DNA from: Lachnospiraceae bacterium
Lineage (GTDB): Bacteria > Bacillota > Clostridia > Lachnospirales > Lachnospiraceae
Reading direction: 5' to 3'
Length of the DNA stretch: 64,000 bases
NCBI GenBank assembly: GCA_011959925.1
Contig: BLMD01000303.1
Span: 1 to 64,000, forward strand
In this document: positions 53,644-63,363 of the stretch, piece by piece
How positions within the stretch are numbered: the stretch's first letter is position 1
Layout: the number at the start of each line of letters is the position of its first letter
The notes under the pieces: model-generated
What the model was told of the DNA's origin: nothing
Seen by the model: the letters and a program-made list of their open reading frames with translations, nothing else
Databases searched by the model: none
Translations under genes and position numbers: made by a program

Positions 53644-54729
53644 TTATTTTGCCGCCAGATATCCCTGTGCCTTTAACAATTCCGCACACAAAACCGCTCC
53701 GCCCGCAGCTCCGCGGACCGTATTATGGGAAAGTCCTACAAATTTCCAGTCATACACCGTATCTTCCCTTAATCTACCCACGGTAACGCCCATGCCGTTT
53801 TCATAATCCACATCCAAAGATACCTGAGGCCTGTTTTCTTCCTCCAGATAACGGATAAACTGCCGGGGAGCACTGGGAAGGTTCTTCTCCTGCGGAACGC
53901 CCCGATACGTTTCAAGCGCAGCAATCAGCTGCTGTTTGGACGGCTTCTTTTTAAATTTCACAAATACGGCTGCCGTATGTCCGTTTAAAACCGGAACACG
54001 GATGCACTGGCAGGTGATCAACGGGCTTTCTGCCGGAACGATAATGCCGTCTTTGATCTCTCCCCAGATCCGTAAGGGTTCCTTTTCGCTCTTTTCCTCT
54101 TCACCGCCGATATAGGGAATAATATTCCCATTCATTTCCGGCCATTCCGCAAAGGTCTTACCTGCTCCGGAAATCGCCTGGTATGTCGTCGCCACGACTT
54201 CATACGGTTCAAATTCTTTCCATGCCGTTAACACCGGCGCATAGCTTTGGATCGAACAATTGGGTTTTACCGCTACAAATCCCCGCTTCGTACCAAGACG
54301 CTTTTTCTGAAATTCGATCACCGCCATATGCTCCGGATTGATTTCCGGCACTACCATCGGCACATCCGGCGTCCAGCGGTGCGCGCTGTTATTGGAAACT
54401 ACCGGAGTCTCCGTTTTTGCGTAAGCTTCTTCGATTTTTTTGATCTCTTCCTTTGTCATATCTACGGCGGAAAATACAAAGTCAACGGAAGCGGCTGTCT
54501 CTTCTACCTCGTTCACATTTTTTACGACAATGTCTTTTACTGCGTCCGGCATTGGCGTATCCATTTTCCAACGTCCGCCGACCGCATCTTCATATCGCTT
54601 TCCGGCGCTTCTTTCACTCGCCGCAATTGTGGTCACTTCAAACCACGGATGGTGTTCCAGAAGGGAAATAAACCGCTGCCCTACCATTCCCGTCCCGCCT
54701 AAAATTCCCACTTTTAATTTTCTGTCCAT
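53644..54729 (-). CDS. asd: aspartate-semialdehyde dehydrogenase Asd (archaeal/fungal-type)
   Basis: Reduces aspartyl phosphate in synthesis of lysine, threonine, methionine and diaminopimelate. The 361-residue protein has the Rossmann start VGILGGTGMVGQRFISLL, active cysteine in VAVKPNCSIQSY and GLSHNTVRGAAGGAVLCAELL. These match the TIGR00978-type branch rather than the usual bacterial one, common in Clostridia. ATG at 54729 follows GGGAGGAG. Confidence 0.93.
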   Translation of the reverse strand: MDRKLKVGILGGTGMVGQRFISLLEHHPWFEVTTIAASERSAGKRYEDAVGGRWKMDTPMPDAVKDIVVKNVNEVEETAASVDFVFSAVDMTKEEIKKIEEAYAKTETPVVSNNSAHRWTPDVPMVVPEINPEHMAVIEFQKKRLGTKRGFVAVKPNCSIQSYAPVLTAWKEFEPYEVVATTYQAISGAGKTFAEWPEMNGNIIPYIGGEEEKSEKEPLRIWGEIKDGIIVPAESPLITCQCIRVPVLNGHTAAVFVKFKKKPSKQQLIAALETYRGVPQEKNLPSAPRQFIRYLEEENRPQVSLDVDYENGMGVTVGRLREDTVYDWKFVGLSHNTVRGAAGGAVLCAELLKAQGYLAAK

Positions 54730-54859
54730 TTCGTTCTCCTCCCTGTTCGTCTGTCGCGTACATATGTCTTTCTCGTAAATTATAGTATGACACTCTGCCG
54801 GAAAATGCAAGTTGCATTTTAGCAGAAAATATACGGTGAAAATAATTTTTCTTATGCAT

Positions 54860-56251
<1,392 letters not shown>

Positions 56252-56253
56252 GA

Positions 56254-56874
56254 TTAAATTCTCCTTTCTGCTCTGGAAAATACGCAGCCGCAGTAATCCT
56301 GACGGTATAATCCGTATTCCCGGGATAATTCCACCGAACGCCGGTACCCGTTTTTCTTTTTAAAATCTGAATTCAAATAGGGAACGCCGTATGCTTTCGC
56401 AGCCGCTTCCCCGATTTCATTTAATATTTCCGCATTTTTCAAAGGACTGATAGACAGCGTCGTCGTAAAATAATCGGCATTCGTTTCTTTTGCCCGCTTT
56501 GCAGTCTCAAACAGGCGCAGACGGTAGCAGAACATGCAGCGTTTTCCACCTTCTTTTTCCTGCTCCAGCCCTTTTACTCCCTCATAAAACGTTTCCTTAT
56601 CATAATCGCCGCAGAGAAACCGAACCGGATATTCGGCAGGAAACTCCTGCAGAAACCGAATCTGCTCCTTTACCCGCTTTTCGTATTCCTCATCCGGATA
56701 AAGATTCGGATTATAGTAAAAAACCGTAATATGAAAATAAGAGGAAAGATATTCGATCACATAAGAGCTGCACGGCGCGCAGCAGCTGTGCAGCAAAAGA
56801 TGCGGGACAGTGCCGTTTTCTTTTTGTGCCTGCAAAATTTGCTCCAGTTCCTTCTGATAATTCCTCCGGTTCAT
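56254..56874 (-). CDS. queH: epoxyqueuosine reductase QueH
   Basis: The cobalamin-independent enzyme for the last step of queuosine synthesis. 206 residues (DUF208): LLLHSCCAPCSSYVIEYL with vicinal cysteines, YYNPNLYPDEEYEKR, and CMFCYRLRLFETAKRA, followed by DYFTTTLSISPLKNAEILNEIGEAAAK and QDYCGCVFS. Complements tgt at 2.9 kb. It diverges from the ABC importer. Confidence 0.93.
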   Translation of the reverse strand: MNRRNYQKELEQILQAQKENGTVPHLLLHSCCAPCSSYVIEYLSSYFHITVFYYNPNLYPDEEYEKRVKEQIRFLQEFPAEYPVRFLCGDYDKETFYEGVKGLEQEKEGGKRCMFCYRLRLFETAKRAKETNADYFTTTLSISPLKNAEILNEIGEAAAKAYGVPYLNSDFKKKNGYRRSVELSREYGLYRQDYCGCVFSRAERRI

Positions 56875-56979
56875 GTTCTGTGCTCCTTGATCTTACATTT
56901 TATCATGCTATTGTACCTTAAGTGTCAAAAAATAGCAACTGACATACAATAATTCTATAAAAAGAAAGCGGGAATTTTC

Positions 56980-57747
56980 ATGGAAGTTTCGATCCGATGC
57001 AATCATGTCCATTATACATATCATACGCTGCAGGGGGAAACTCCCGCCCTGTGCGACATACATTTTCAGGTAAACGAAGGCGAATTTGTCAGCATTGTCG
57101 GTCCTTCCGGCTGCGGCAAATCGACGCTTTTATCTCTTTTATGCGGACTTCTTACACCGGAATCCGGAACGGTTGAATTTAAAGGCGAACCGGTCTGTGA
57201 GAAAAACCGCCGGCAGATCGGCTATATGCTGCAGCACGATCATTTATTTGAATGGAGAAGCGTCAGAAAAAATATATTACTGGGACTGGAAATACAAAAA
57301 AAGATCTCCGACGAAACGCTGCAGGAAGCAGACCACCTCTTAAAGCTCTATGGCCTCTACCGGTTTAAAGACGCAAGGCCCTCGCAGCTTTCCGGCGGTA
57401 TGCGGCAGAGGGCGGCGTTGATCCGCACGCTGCTTCTGCATCCGGATCTTCTGCTCTTAGACGAACCGTTTTCCGCACTGGATTATCAGACCAGGCTCAA
57501 AGTCAGCGACGATATCGGCAGCATTATCCGAAAATCAAAAAAAACGGCGATTCTGGTTACGCACGATCTGTCAGAAGCCGTCAGCTTAGGCGACCGCGTG
57601 ATTGTGCTGACCCCTCTGCCGGCAGGCATCAAAGCAATCGTTTCCACTGATTTTCCAAAAGAACTTTCGCCGTTTGAACGCAGAAACACAGATGTATTTA
57701 AAACCTATTTTAATCAAATATGGAAGGAGCTAAATCCCGATGAATGA
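56980..57747 (+). CDS. ABC importer ATPase, SsuB/TauB/ThiZ-like
   Basis: A 255-residue ATPase: Walker A GPSGCGKSTLLSLLCGLL, Q-loop YMLQHDHLFEWRSVRKNI, signature LSGGMRQRAALIRTLL, Walker B LLLLDEPFSALDYQTR. The WRSV(R/K)KN pattern is typical of the nitrate/sulfonate/taurine/thiamine-precursor group. No substrate-binding protein is encoded beside it, so the ligand is unknown. It overlaps the permease gene by 8 nt. Confidence 0.88.
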   Translation: MEVSIRCNHVHYTYHTLQGETPALCDIHFQVNEGEFVSIVGPSGCGKSTLLSLLCGLLTPESGTVEFKGEPVCEKNRRQIGYMLQHDHLFEWRSVRKNILLGLEIQKKISDETLQEADHLLKLYGLYRFKDARPSQLSGGMRQRAALIRTLLLHPDLLLLDEPFSALDYQTRLKVSDDIGSIIRKSKKTAILVTHDLSEAVSLGDRVIVLTPLPAGIKAIVSTDFPKELSPFERRNTDVFKTYFNQIWKELNPDE

Positions 57748-58534
57748 TTCGATTTCTGCAGCGCAGATTGCCTATTTAAAATCCTGCCAATCGCACAAAA
57801 TCAAAATCCAGCTGTACCGTATCGGTATCCTGCTGTTCTTCTTAAGTGTTTGGGAGGTCAGTGCGCGCATGGGCTGGATCGACGATTTTATTTTCAGCAG
57901 CCCGTCAAAACTGTTATCCTGTTTCTTCTACATGACGAAAGAAAATCATCTGTTTTATCATATCGGAATCACATTACTGGAAACGATTGCCAGTTTCTTT
58001 CTGGTTATGGCGTGCGCCCTGCTTCTCACCATACTGCTCTGGTACAGCAAAACGGCAACGGAAACGTTAGACCCGTATCTTGTGGTATTAAACAGCCTGC
58101 CAAAATCTGCACTTGCCCCGCTGTTGATCGTCTGGCTGGGCGCAAATTACCGGACGATCATTTTAACGGGCATATCCGTTGCAATCTTCGGCACAATTTT
58201 AAACCTCTATATCGGCTTTCAGGAAGTAGACGAAGAAAAAATCCGCCTGATTCAAACGCTTGGCGGCGGAAAAACCCATGCTTTATTTAAAGTAATTCTT
58301 CCGGCAAACCGGGCAGTTTTGATCGGGCTGATGAAAAGCAATATCGGGCTGTGTCTCGTCGGCGTAATCATCGGTGAATTTATCGCTTCCAAATGCGGGC
58401 TTGGGTATCTGATCATTTATGGAAGCCAGGTATTTAAGCTGGACTGGGTTATCCTCTCCATCCTGATCTTATGTATCATTGCCACGGGATTGTACGGATG
58501 CATCCGCTTACTGGAAAAGTTTTGTTTACAATGA
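57740..58534 (+). CDS. ABC importer permease, SsuC/ThiX-like
   Basis: A 264-residue permease with about six membrane helices. ARMGWIDDFIFSSPSKL is the periplasmic start typical of the family and the coupling helix is EEKIRLIQTLGGGKTHALFKVILPANRAVLIGLMKS. Its end overlaps the end of the converging phosphopantetheinyl transferase gene by 9 nt. Confidence 0.87.
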   Translation: MNDSISAAQIAYLKSCQSHKIKIQLYRIGILLFFLSVWEVSARMGWIDDFIFSSPSKLLSCFFYMTKENHLFYHIGITLLETIASFFLVMACALLLTILLWYSKTATETLDPYLVVLNSLPKSALAPLLIVWLGANYRTIILTGISVAIFGTILNLYIGFQEVDEEKIRLIQTLGGGKTHALFKVILPANRAVLIGLMKSNIGLCLVGVIIGEFIASKCGLGYLIIYGSQVFKLDWVILSILILCIIATGLYGCIRLLEKFCLQ

Positions 58535-59185
58535 CTCATACGGATATTCTTTCCAGACAAGTTCCGGTTCAACCGCCGTTTCCTCCCGCTGCACTGTCAA
58601 TGCCAAAATCAAACGATCCGAAACATGCAGATAATGGCGGCAGAGCCTGTCAAAGCCTTTTACGTTTATCGTGCTGCCCTCCCGGAGGGTACACGGATCC
58701 GGCGGAAAAAAGCATACCGTATCAAACGGAACCAAGAGCCCTTTGCCCGTCATCTTTACATAACTTTCTTTTAATGTCCATAATGCCAGAAATCGTTTTG
58801 TTTCCTCTTGCTTTAACCTGCCGTTCCCATCGGCATCGGTAGCGCGCGTTCCCAATACATAGGAACATTCGCCTCTGCTGCAGGATTTTTTTACGGTTCT
58901 AAAATTAACCTGACGCATACTTTCTGCGTCTATTCCGACTTCATAATCACAAAGAGCGACGGCTACGCCCTCTTTGCAGTGGGTGATATTAAATTTCAAG
59001 TTGGGATTTTCTTCATAATACGGCTTTCCGCAACCGTCTCTTTTTACGGCGCTTTCCCGAAATTTCGTATGAAAAAATTCTAAAAACGCATGTTTAAGCA
59101 TCGAAACGGCAATTTCATGTTCCTGTGCGCCGGATCTGCTTACATATTTGCAGTAACCGATAAAAACGGTTGTTCTTTTATTCAT
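58526..59185 (-). CDS. 4'-phosphopantetheinyl transferase (Sfp-type)
   Basis: Transfers phosphopantetheine from coenzyme A to carrier proteins. 219 residues with KPYYEENPNLKFNITHCKEGVAVAL, the magnesium motif VGIDAES and the FLALWTLKESYVKMTGKGL signature. Sfp-type enzymes often serve NRPS/PKS clusters, but none is visible here; it may be the only carrier-protein activator besides AcpS. ATG at 59185 follows GAGAGG; a TTG directly before it is also open. Confidence 0.87.
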   Translation of the reverse strand: MNKRTTVFIGYCKYVSRSGAQEHEIAVSMLKHAFLEFFHTKFRESAVKRDGCGKPYYEENPNLKFNITHCKEGVAVALCDYEVGIDAESMRQVNFRTVKKSCSRGECSYVLGTRATDADGNGRLKQEETKRFLALWTLKESYVKMTGKGLLVPFDTVCFFPPDPCTLREGSTINVKGFDRLCRHYLHVSDRLILALTVQREETAVEPELVWKEYPYESL

Positions 59186-59289
59186 CAAATGCGGTTCCTC
59201 TCTCCCGTATCGCAGGTTCTGCCTGCATGGAATTTTATGTTTTCTATTATATAAAACGCCGCCGCTTTACTTGAGTTAAAGACAGTGTT

Positions 59290-59320
59290 TCGGGGAAGTG
59301 CCGCAAACGGCACATTCCCC
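59290..59320. repeat. strong inverted repeat at the end of the recombinase remnant
   Basis: GGGGAA/TTCCCC and TGCCG/CGGCA arms with a CAAA loop and one bulge lie 10 nt beyond the recombinase stop. It could be the terminator of the element or part of its boundary. Confidence 0.5.
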
Positions 59321-59328
59321 ATGTCTAC

Positions 59329-59643
59329 TTAATCAATTTTCCCTACAAAACGGTAATAAATCTCAATGTCCCTCACGGTTTTACCATTCCCGTCTTTCCA
59401 TGACTGGTGGACAACGATTTTCTCAATCAGTTCATTCAAGAGTAGGTCGGTAAACTCGTCAATAGCACTGTATTTCTGGATTAAATCAACCCAACGCCTT
59501 GCATCGTCCGTTTCTTCCTTCGTTTCTTCAATTTTTGTGAAGATGGTCTTGACTGTTTCATCAAACTGCCCTGCAATAACCTTACGCCCTTGCTTGGGAA
59601 ATAAAGCCTTTGGAAACAGCCTGCCACAATACACTGCTTGCAT
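59329..59643 (-). pseudogene. C-terminal remnant of a large serine recombinase (DUF4368)
   Basis: About 100 residues, of which DARRWVDLIQKYSAIDEFTDLLLNELIEKIVVHQ and the ending DIEIYYRFVGKID match the C-terminus of Tn4451/TndX-type large serine recombinases. The resolvase catalytic domain and most of the recombinase domain are missing, and the bases upstream do not continue the frame. It marks an old mobile element between the Sfp gene and tRNA-Thr. Confidence 0.75.
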
Positions 59644-59961
59644 GGACTTATTATAGCATGGGGCATGGAGCGTTTTGTCAAGTGCTTTTTTGAGTTATTG
59701 ACGCAAAACTTTTCAGCGCGGCGGGAAACGGGCAGGAAGAACGAGCGCAAAACGCGCCTGTGGACGGTTAGAAGTCCTTTTCGTGGGTAAGTAGTATAAC
59801 ACGATTGTTTTTGGTGATGAGATGTGCTATATTTTATAATTGACAAATTGGAGTTGAGAAGATGTTTTGTAATGAGATAAAAACAATACAAAGCCTTACA
59901 ATATATAGTTAATGGGAGTTTAGGCTAGGCTTTGATATGATTTTGAAATGAGGAAAAGCAT
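59644..59961. other. non-coding remnant between recombinase and DUF4304 gene
   Basis: No supported gene. Contains decayed element sequence and, just before the DUF4304 gene, an AAAGCC...GGCTTT inverted pair (about 59889-59931) that could fold in its leader. Confidence 0.4.
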
Positions 59962-60621
59962 ATGGAAGAAAACTACAGTACCCTCATCAAACAAGCGGTT
60001 CGGGCAGTGCTGAAACCCAAAGGGATGTTCCAGAAAGGTTCTACCCGGATATGGATAGATGATAATGGTTGGTTCTTCACGGTTGTGGAATTTCAGGGCA
60101 GTTGGTGCGACCGAGGGAGTTATCTGAACATAGGAATGCAGCATCTATGGAACGAGTGGGAATATTTGTTTACCGTATGTGGCACACGGGAAGCCAGAGA
60201 GGGGACATGGGTCGGATATAAAGGAAACGTAGAAATTTTCTCGCAAGAGATTACTTCTTTAGCGGAAACTGCGCTGGAACGAATTTTAGAGTATCGGACA
60301 CTTGCAGACCCAGAAACAGCTAAGACGATACCTCTTATAAGCAGTGTAATTGCGCCCTTTTGGCCTGCGTGGAATCAGTTTATGACTGCCGCACTAGCCG
60401 GGGACATTCCTTTGTGCCTTGAACTTGAGTCAAAAGTCCGTCGGGCACTGGAGCGTGTCCCAATAGATGGGGCAGAAGAATTATTGACACAAATTTTGTT
60501 CCTTTTGGATGAGCCTCAAAAAATTCATGCATATATTGTGGACAAGATTATTGCGCAACGAGCGTATTGGCGGAGTAAGCCTGGATTGAAACGTTTATCA
60601 GTTCATCCAGAATATGGTTAA
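59962..60621 (+). CDS. DUF4304 family protein
   Basis: A 219-residue cytosolic protein. MEENYSTLIKQAVRAVLKPKGMFQKGSTRIWIDDNGWFFTVVEFQ is the DUF4304 opening; the C-terminal half is helical (LCLELESKVRRALERVPIDGAEELLTQ). GAGGAAAA precedes the ATG. The function is unknown; relatives often sit among toxin-immunity and accessory genes. It is the only intact plus-strand gene next to the recombinase remnant. Confidence 0.75.
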   Translation: MEENYSTLIKQAVRAVLKPKGMFQKGSTRIWIDDNGWFFTVVEFQGSWCDRGSYLNIGMQHLWNEWEYLFTVCGTREAREGTWVGYKGNVEIFSQEITSLAETALERILEYRTLADPETAKTIPLISSVIAPFWPAWNQFMTAALAGDIPLCLELESKVRRALERVPIDGAEELLTQILFLLDEPQKIHAYIVDKIIAQRAYWRSKPGLKRLSVHPEYG

Positions 60622-60631
60622 TATTTCCATG

Positions 60632-60674
60632 ATAGCTCTGTACCATAACTTCCAGCCTATCATGCAGATAAAAA
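60632..60674. repeat. 43-bp direct repeat, copy 1
   Basis: Identical to 61589-61631 in the same orientation. Starts ATAGCTCTGTACCATAACTT and ends GCAGATAAAAA. Lies upstream of the Uma2 gene; flanking bases differ. Confidence 0.85.
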
Positions 60675-60720
60675 ACTAAAATAGGGCGGCGGTAAAAGGC
60701 ATTGACTATCCCCGCCGCCC

Positions 60721-60858
60721 TATCATGCGGCTGCTGCATATAATAAAAATACAGACGCAGCATCTTCGGATGCACAGGCTTATGAAACCTTGGATGAAAA
60801 GCTTGCACGACTGCACAAAAATCATCCCAGGCCAAAACCAATAAAGACAGAAATATAA
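60721..60858 (+). pseudogene. 3' remnant of an unknown gene upstream of the Uma2 gene
   Basis: An open stretch ending at TAA 60858 encodes a protein-like tail (DAQAYETLDEKLARLHKNHP) directly before the Uma2 ribosome site, but has no start codon or recognisable domain. Confidence 0.3.
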
Positions 60859-60878
60859 CCATGAAAGGAAGTGTTGCT

Positions 60879-61439
60879 ATGCCATATACATTAAAACAAC
60901 CGGAACTCCATACTATTGATGATATTTACAGCTTGCCAGAAGGCAGCAGGGCGGAACTCATTGACGGCCGGATTTATGATATGGCTCCACCTACCAGAAA
61001 ACACCAGATTGCCGCCGGGGAGCTCTTTACCAGCATTCACGGCTATATTAAGGCAAAAGGCGGCACATGCGAACCGTATATCGCCCCATTTGCCGTATTT
61101 TTGAATAAAGACGATACAAACTACGTGGAACCGGATATATCCGTAATCTGTGATAAATCAAAACTCACTGACAAAGGATGCTTCGGATCGCCTGACTGGA
61201 TTATTGAAATTGTTTCACCTGGCAGCAGGAGGATGGACTATTTCACGAAGCTCTTTAAATACCGCTCTTCCGGCGTTCGAGAATATTGGATCGTGGATCC
61301 AGATAAGAACAGGATACTTGTTTATAACTTTGAAGAGGAAACCACCGGGGACTATACTTTTGCTGATTCTGTAAAAGCCGGCATTTATGACGATCTGTAT
61401 ATCAATTTCTCCGACATTACTGATCTACTGAACATTTAG
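60879..61439 (+). CDS. Uma2 family endonuclease-like protein (DUF820)
   Basis: A 186-residue restriction-endonuclease-fold protein. SRAELIDGRIYDMAPPTRKHQIAAGELFTSI, VEPDISVICDKSKLTDKGCFGSPDWIIEIVSPGSRRMDY and KLFKYRSSGVREYWIVDPD match the family; the PD-(D/E)xK residues are in EPDISV and IIEIVSP. Function is unproven; the family is common in cyanobacteria and mobile regions. ATG at 60879 follows AAAGGAAG. Bracketed by the 43-bp repeats. Confidence 0.82.
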   Translation: MPYTLKQPELHTIDDIYSLPEGSRAELIDGRIYDMAPPTRKHQIAAGELFTSIHGYIKAKGGTCEPYIAPFAVFLNKDDTNYVEPDISVICDKSKLTDKGCFGSPDWIIEIVSPGSRRMDYFTKLFKYRSSGVREYWIVDPDKNRILVYNFEEETTGDYTFADSVKAGIYDDLYINFSDITDLLNI

Positions 61440-61588
61440 CCAAAAGCCCCTGGATCAGTTATGTATCTATTTCGGGGATAGGATTCAGCCGGAAGATATC
61501 GAATAAGCAAAAATCCAGCAGCATGTAAAGGTTAAATAAACATCCGCCTACCATCGGGTGCCCTTGACATGCCACTGGATCCGTGCTA
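61440..61588 (+). other. gene-less stretch with coding-like debris
   Basis: A short plus-strand frame reads DQLCIYFGDRIQPEDIE then a stop and AKIQQHVKVK, which looks like the broken end of a former gene. Nothing intact. Confidence 0.3.
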
Positions 61589-61631
61589 ATAGCTCTGTAC
61601 CATAACTTCCAGCCTATCATGCAGATAAAAA
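61589..61631. repeat. 43-bp direct repeat, copy 2
   Basis: Second copy of the repeat at 60632-60674, downstream of the Uma2 gene. It truncates the KTR gene that reads leftwards into it. Confidence 0.85.
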
Positions 61632-61694
61632 TCTAAGCCTGTCACGGGTTTTATTACCACAAACAGGACAATATATCCATTCTGATTTATTCAA
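61617..61694 (-). pseudogene. truncated cysteine-rich KTR-domain gene
   Basis: From a TTG the frame reads NKSEWIYCPVCGNKTRDRLR, the typical start of the cysteine-rich KTR proteins found in Firmicutes conjugative elements, then runs into the 43-bp repeat and stops. The second CPKC part is missing. Confidence 0.6.
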
Positions 61695-61725
61695 TTTATT
61701 ACCGTCCTTTCTGCATTTCTGGTAC

Positions 61726-62253
61726 CTATTTTTTCAAAAAATCCATTAATGGGATTAAATACTTTTTATCTGTCCAGTCACAATCTTGTCCTACCGCACA
61801 CATAAGAGCTTTCATCCACGGTTCGTATGTATTTGGGTCTTTTTTGGCTACAGATTTTTGCAACATTTTGCATAAAGTTCTGTCCATAAATTTCATTTTA
61901 CTTTCGGTCCATGCACCTCGCCCATAAAAAAGTGGAATATCTCTTAAATCACCTGTCAAATTATGCCCTTTAATTGCTGTAAATGCGCCCTCATCATAAG
62001 GAGAAGCACCCACGCATAATATAGCCATTTTTTTGTTTTTCAGCTTATCTATATTCTTTTTCAAAAACGATAATCCAGCTATTCCAGAAGCATATATGCC
62101 ACCGCACAATATGATTGTTTCATACTGTGCCACTTCATTTACCGTTGCTTTTGATGCTTCTACACAATAATAATCCGTCATTGCTTGAAGCCACTCGGCA
62201 TATTTTTTGGTTGCCCCATATTTTGACTGATAAACAATAATTCCTTTTTCCAT
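61726..62253 (-). CDS. flavodoxin-domain protein
   Basis: A 175-residue FMN-type flavodoxin: KGIIVYQSKYGATKKYAEWLQ is the phosphate-binding start, IILCGGIYASGIAGLSFLKKN and AILCVGASPYDEGAF follow. It resembles the menaquinone-dependent protoporphyrinogen oxidase (HemG) group, but the role is unclear. ATG at 62253 follows AAAGGAAA. Last gene of the TetR operon after an interrupted FMN-binding gene. Confidence 0.8.
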   Translation of the reverse strand: MEKGIIVYQSKYGATKKYAEWLQAMTDYYCVEASKATVNEVAQYETIILCGGIYASGIAGLSFLKKNIDKLKNKKMAILCVGASPYDEGAFTAIKGHNLTGDLRDIPLFYGRGAWTESKMKFMDRTLCKMLQKSVAKKDPNTYEPWMKALMCAVGQDCDWTDKKYLIPLMDFLKK

Positions 62254-62284
62254 AATGATTTCCTTTCCGTGTAACACTTATATT

Positions 62285-62683
62285 TTATTTGCTCCCACTT
62301 TGCAATGCGTTCTCAATAGCTTTTATAATACATTTACTGCTCACGGTAGCTTCAGATACCGCATCCACTTCTAATGATTGTCTGCTGATTACATCATCAA
62401 CAATTTTTTCGGCTTTATCACCTAACCCGTTTTCATGTTAGACAATTCTTATATTGGTTATCTTATGCTCTGTTACCGATACTTCTACTTTGACATAAAC
62501 AGGCGTAACAGAATATTCTCTTACATATATCCCATCTGCAATATTAGCTATATCGGGATTTGAAACTGTAATACTCTTCACATCATTAACCAGTGCCTTT
62601 AAACAAAAACTTACACCTATCAAAATAAACAGTATGATACATAATAGTATTATGATTATTCTTTTTTCATCATCACTCCTCAT
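62285..62683 (-). pseudogene. FMN-binding (NqrC/RnfG-type) protein interrupted by an in-frame TAA
   Basis: Without the stop the frame is 132 residues: a membrane anchor (IIIILLCIILFILIGVSF) and an FMN_bind domain. The first part ends EHKITNIRIV at TAA (62440-62438), and the same frame continues HENGLGDKAEKIVDDVISRQ to SKCIIKAIENALQ, exactly the rest of the domain. The flavinylation motif reads SEAT where SGAT is usual. A recent nonsense mutation is the simplest reading. It overlaps the tetR stop by 11 nt. Confidence 0.75.
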
Positions 62684-63239
62684 TTCCCAATGCCTGTTTC
62701 AAAAACGCTTCATAGGCTACTTCCTGTTGTGTATATATTTCATCCGTTGAAATCCCCGGCGTTGTTACTGAAAAAATAGTACCTATGCCGATCGTATAAA
62801 TCAGCATATTCAAATGTAACTGTTTTGCCCGCTCTACACTAATGCTTAATTCCTTAGCAATAATTTCAGCAGTATGCGGATTGGCTTCCGATTGATATAA
62901 ATCATTCAGCGAAGAAATCCCCTCTCGTTGATGTAAAATAAAAATCCTAAATAAGTGCGGTTCTTCTTGTGCAAATTGAATATAAGATTTGCCCGTACTG
63001 CGAAACAGGTCATCTTTGTTTATATGGCTCACTACATACTCTTGTATAAAGCGATTGACCTGTTCGATTACATCTTGTTTTAATCCATCCATATTTTTGC
63101 AATAACTGTAAATCGGTTGTACGGAACACCCTATTTTATCTGCGATATTTTTTACCATAACCTGCTCCATACCGCTGTTTCTTGCAATTTCAAAAGCGGC
63201 ATCAACAACCATTTCTTTTGTGATTCTTTGTTTTGGCAT
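62673..63239 (-). CDS. TetR-family repressor
   Basis: A 188-residue regulator. Residues 5-50 form the helix-turn-helix (KEMVVDAAFEIARNSGMEQVMVKNIADKIGCSVQPIYSYCKNMDGLKQ), followed by a helical ligand domain with a C-terminal TetR_C-like pattern (YQSEANPHTAEIIAKELSISVERAKQLH). It heads the operon with the FMN-binding and flavodoxin genes; a long perfect palindrome overlaps its promoter, so it probably represses itself and them. Confidence 0.88.
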   Translation of the reverse strand: MPKQRITKEMVVDAAFEIARNSGMEQVMVKNIADKIGCSVQPIYSYCKNMDGLKQDVIEQVNRFIQEYVVSHINKDDLFRSTGKSYIQFAQEEPHLFRIFILHQREGISSLNDLYQSEANPHTAEIIAKELSISVERAKQLHLNMLIYTIGIGTIFSVTTPGISTDEIYTQQEVAYEAFLKQALGNEE

Positions 63240-63250
63240 TGTCCTACTCC

Positions 63251-63293
63251 TTATAATCGAGTTATATAAAGCACTTATATAACTCGATTATAA
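63251..63293. promoter_or_regulatory. TetR operator: perfect 19-bp inverted repeat
   Basis: Arms 63251-63269 and 63275-63293 are exact reverse complements with a 5-bp spacer (centre AGCAC, core CGAGTTATATAA). The left end of the arm read on the minus strand contains the -10 box of the tetR promoter, so binding would block it. Confidence 0.85.
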
Positions 63294-63315
63294 ATCTGAC
63301 AATAAGGCTTGTCAA
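63287..63315 (-). promoter_or_regulatory. consensus promoter of the tetR operon
   Basis: Perfect TTGACA (63315-63310), 17-base spacer and perfect TATAAT (63292-63287). The -10 lies inside the palindromic operator. Confidence 0.88.
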
Positions 63316-63363
63316 TCACTATAATGAAAAATGCGGCAAAGATTTCTCCCTGCCGCAAATCTG

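Noticed and set aside
60548..60862. A 104-codon minus-strand gene upstream of the Uma2 gene
   Set aside because: It spans the DUF4304 end, a 43-bp repeat and debris, shows no domain, and part of its sequence is just the repeat translated.
62438..62440. Stop codon recoded as selenocysteine or pyrrolysine
   Set aside because: The codon is TAA, which is neither UGA nor UAG, and no SECIS-like structure was seen.
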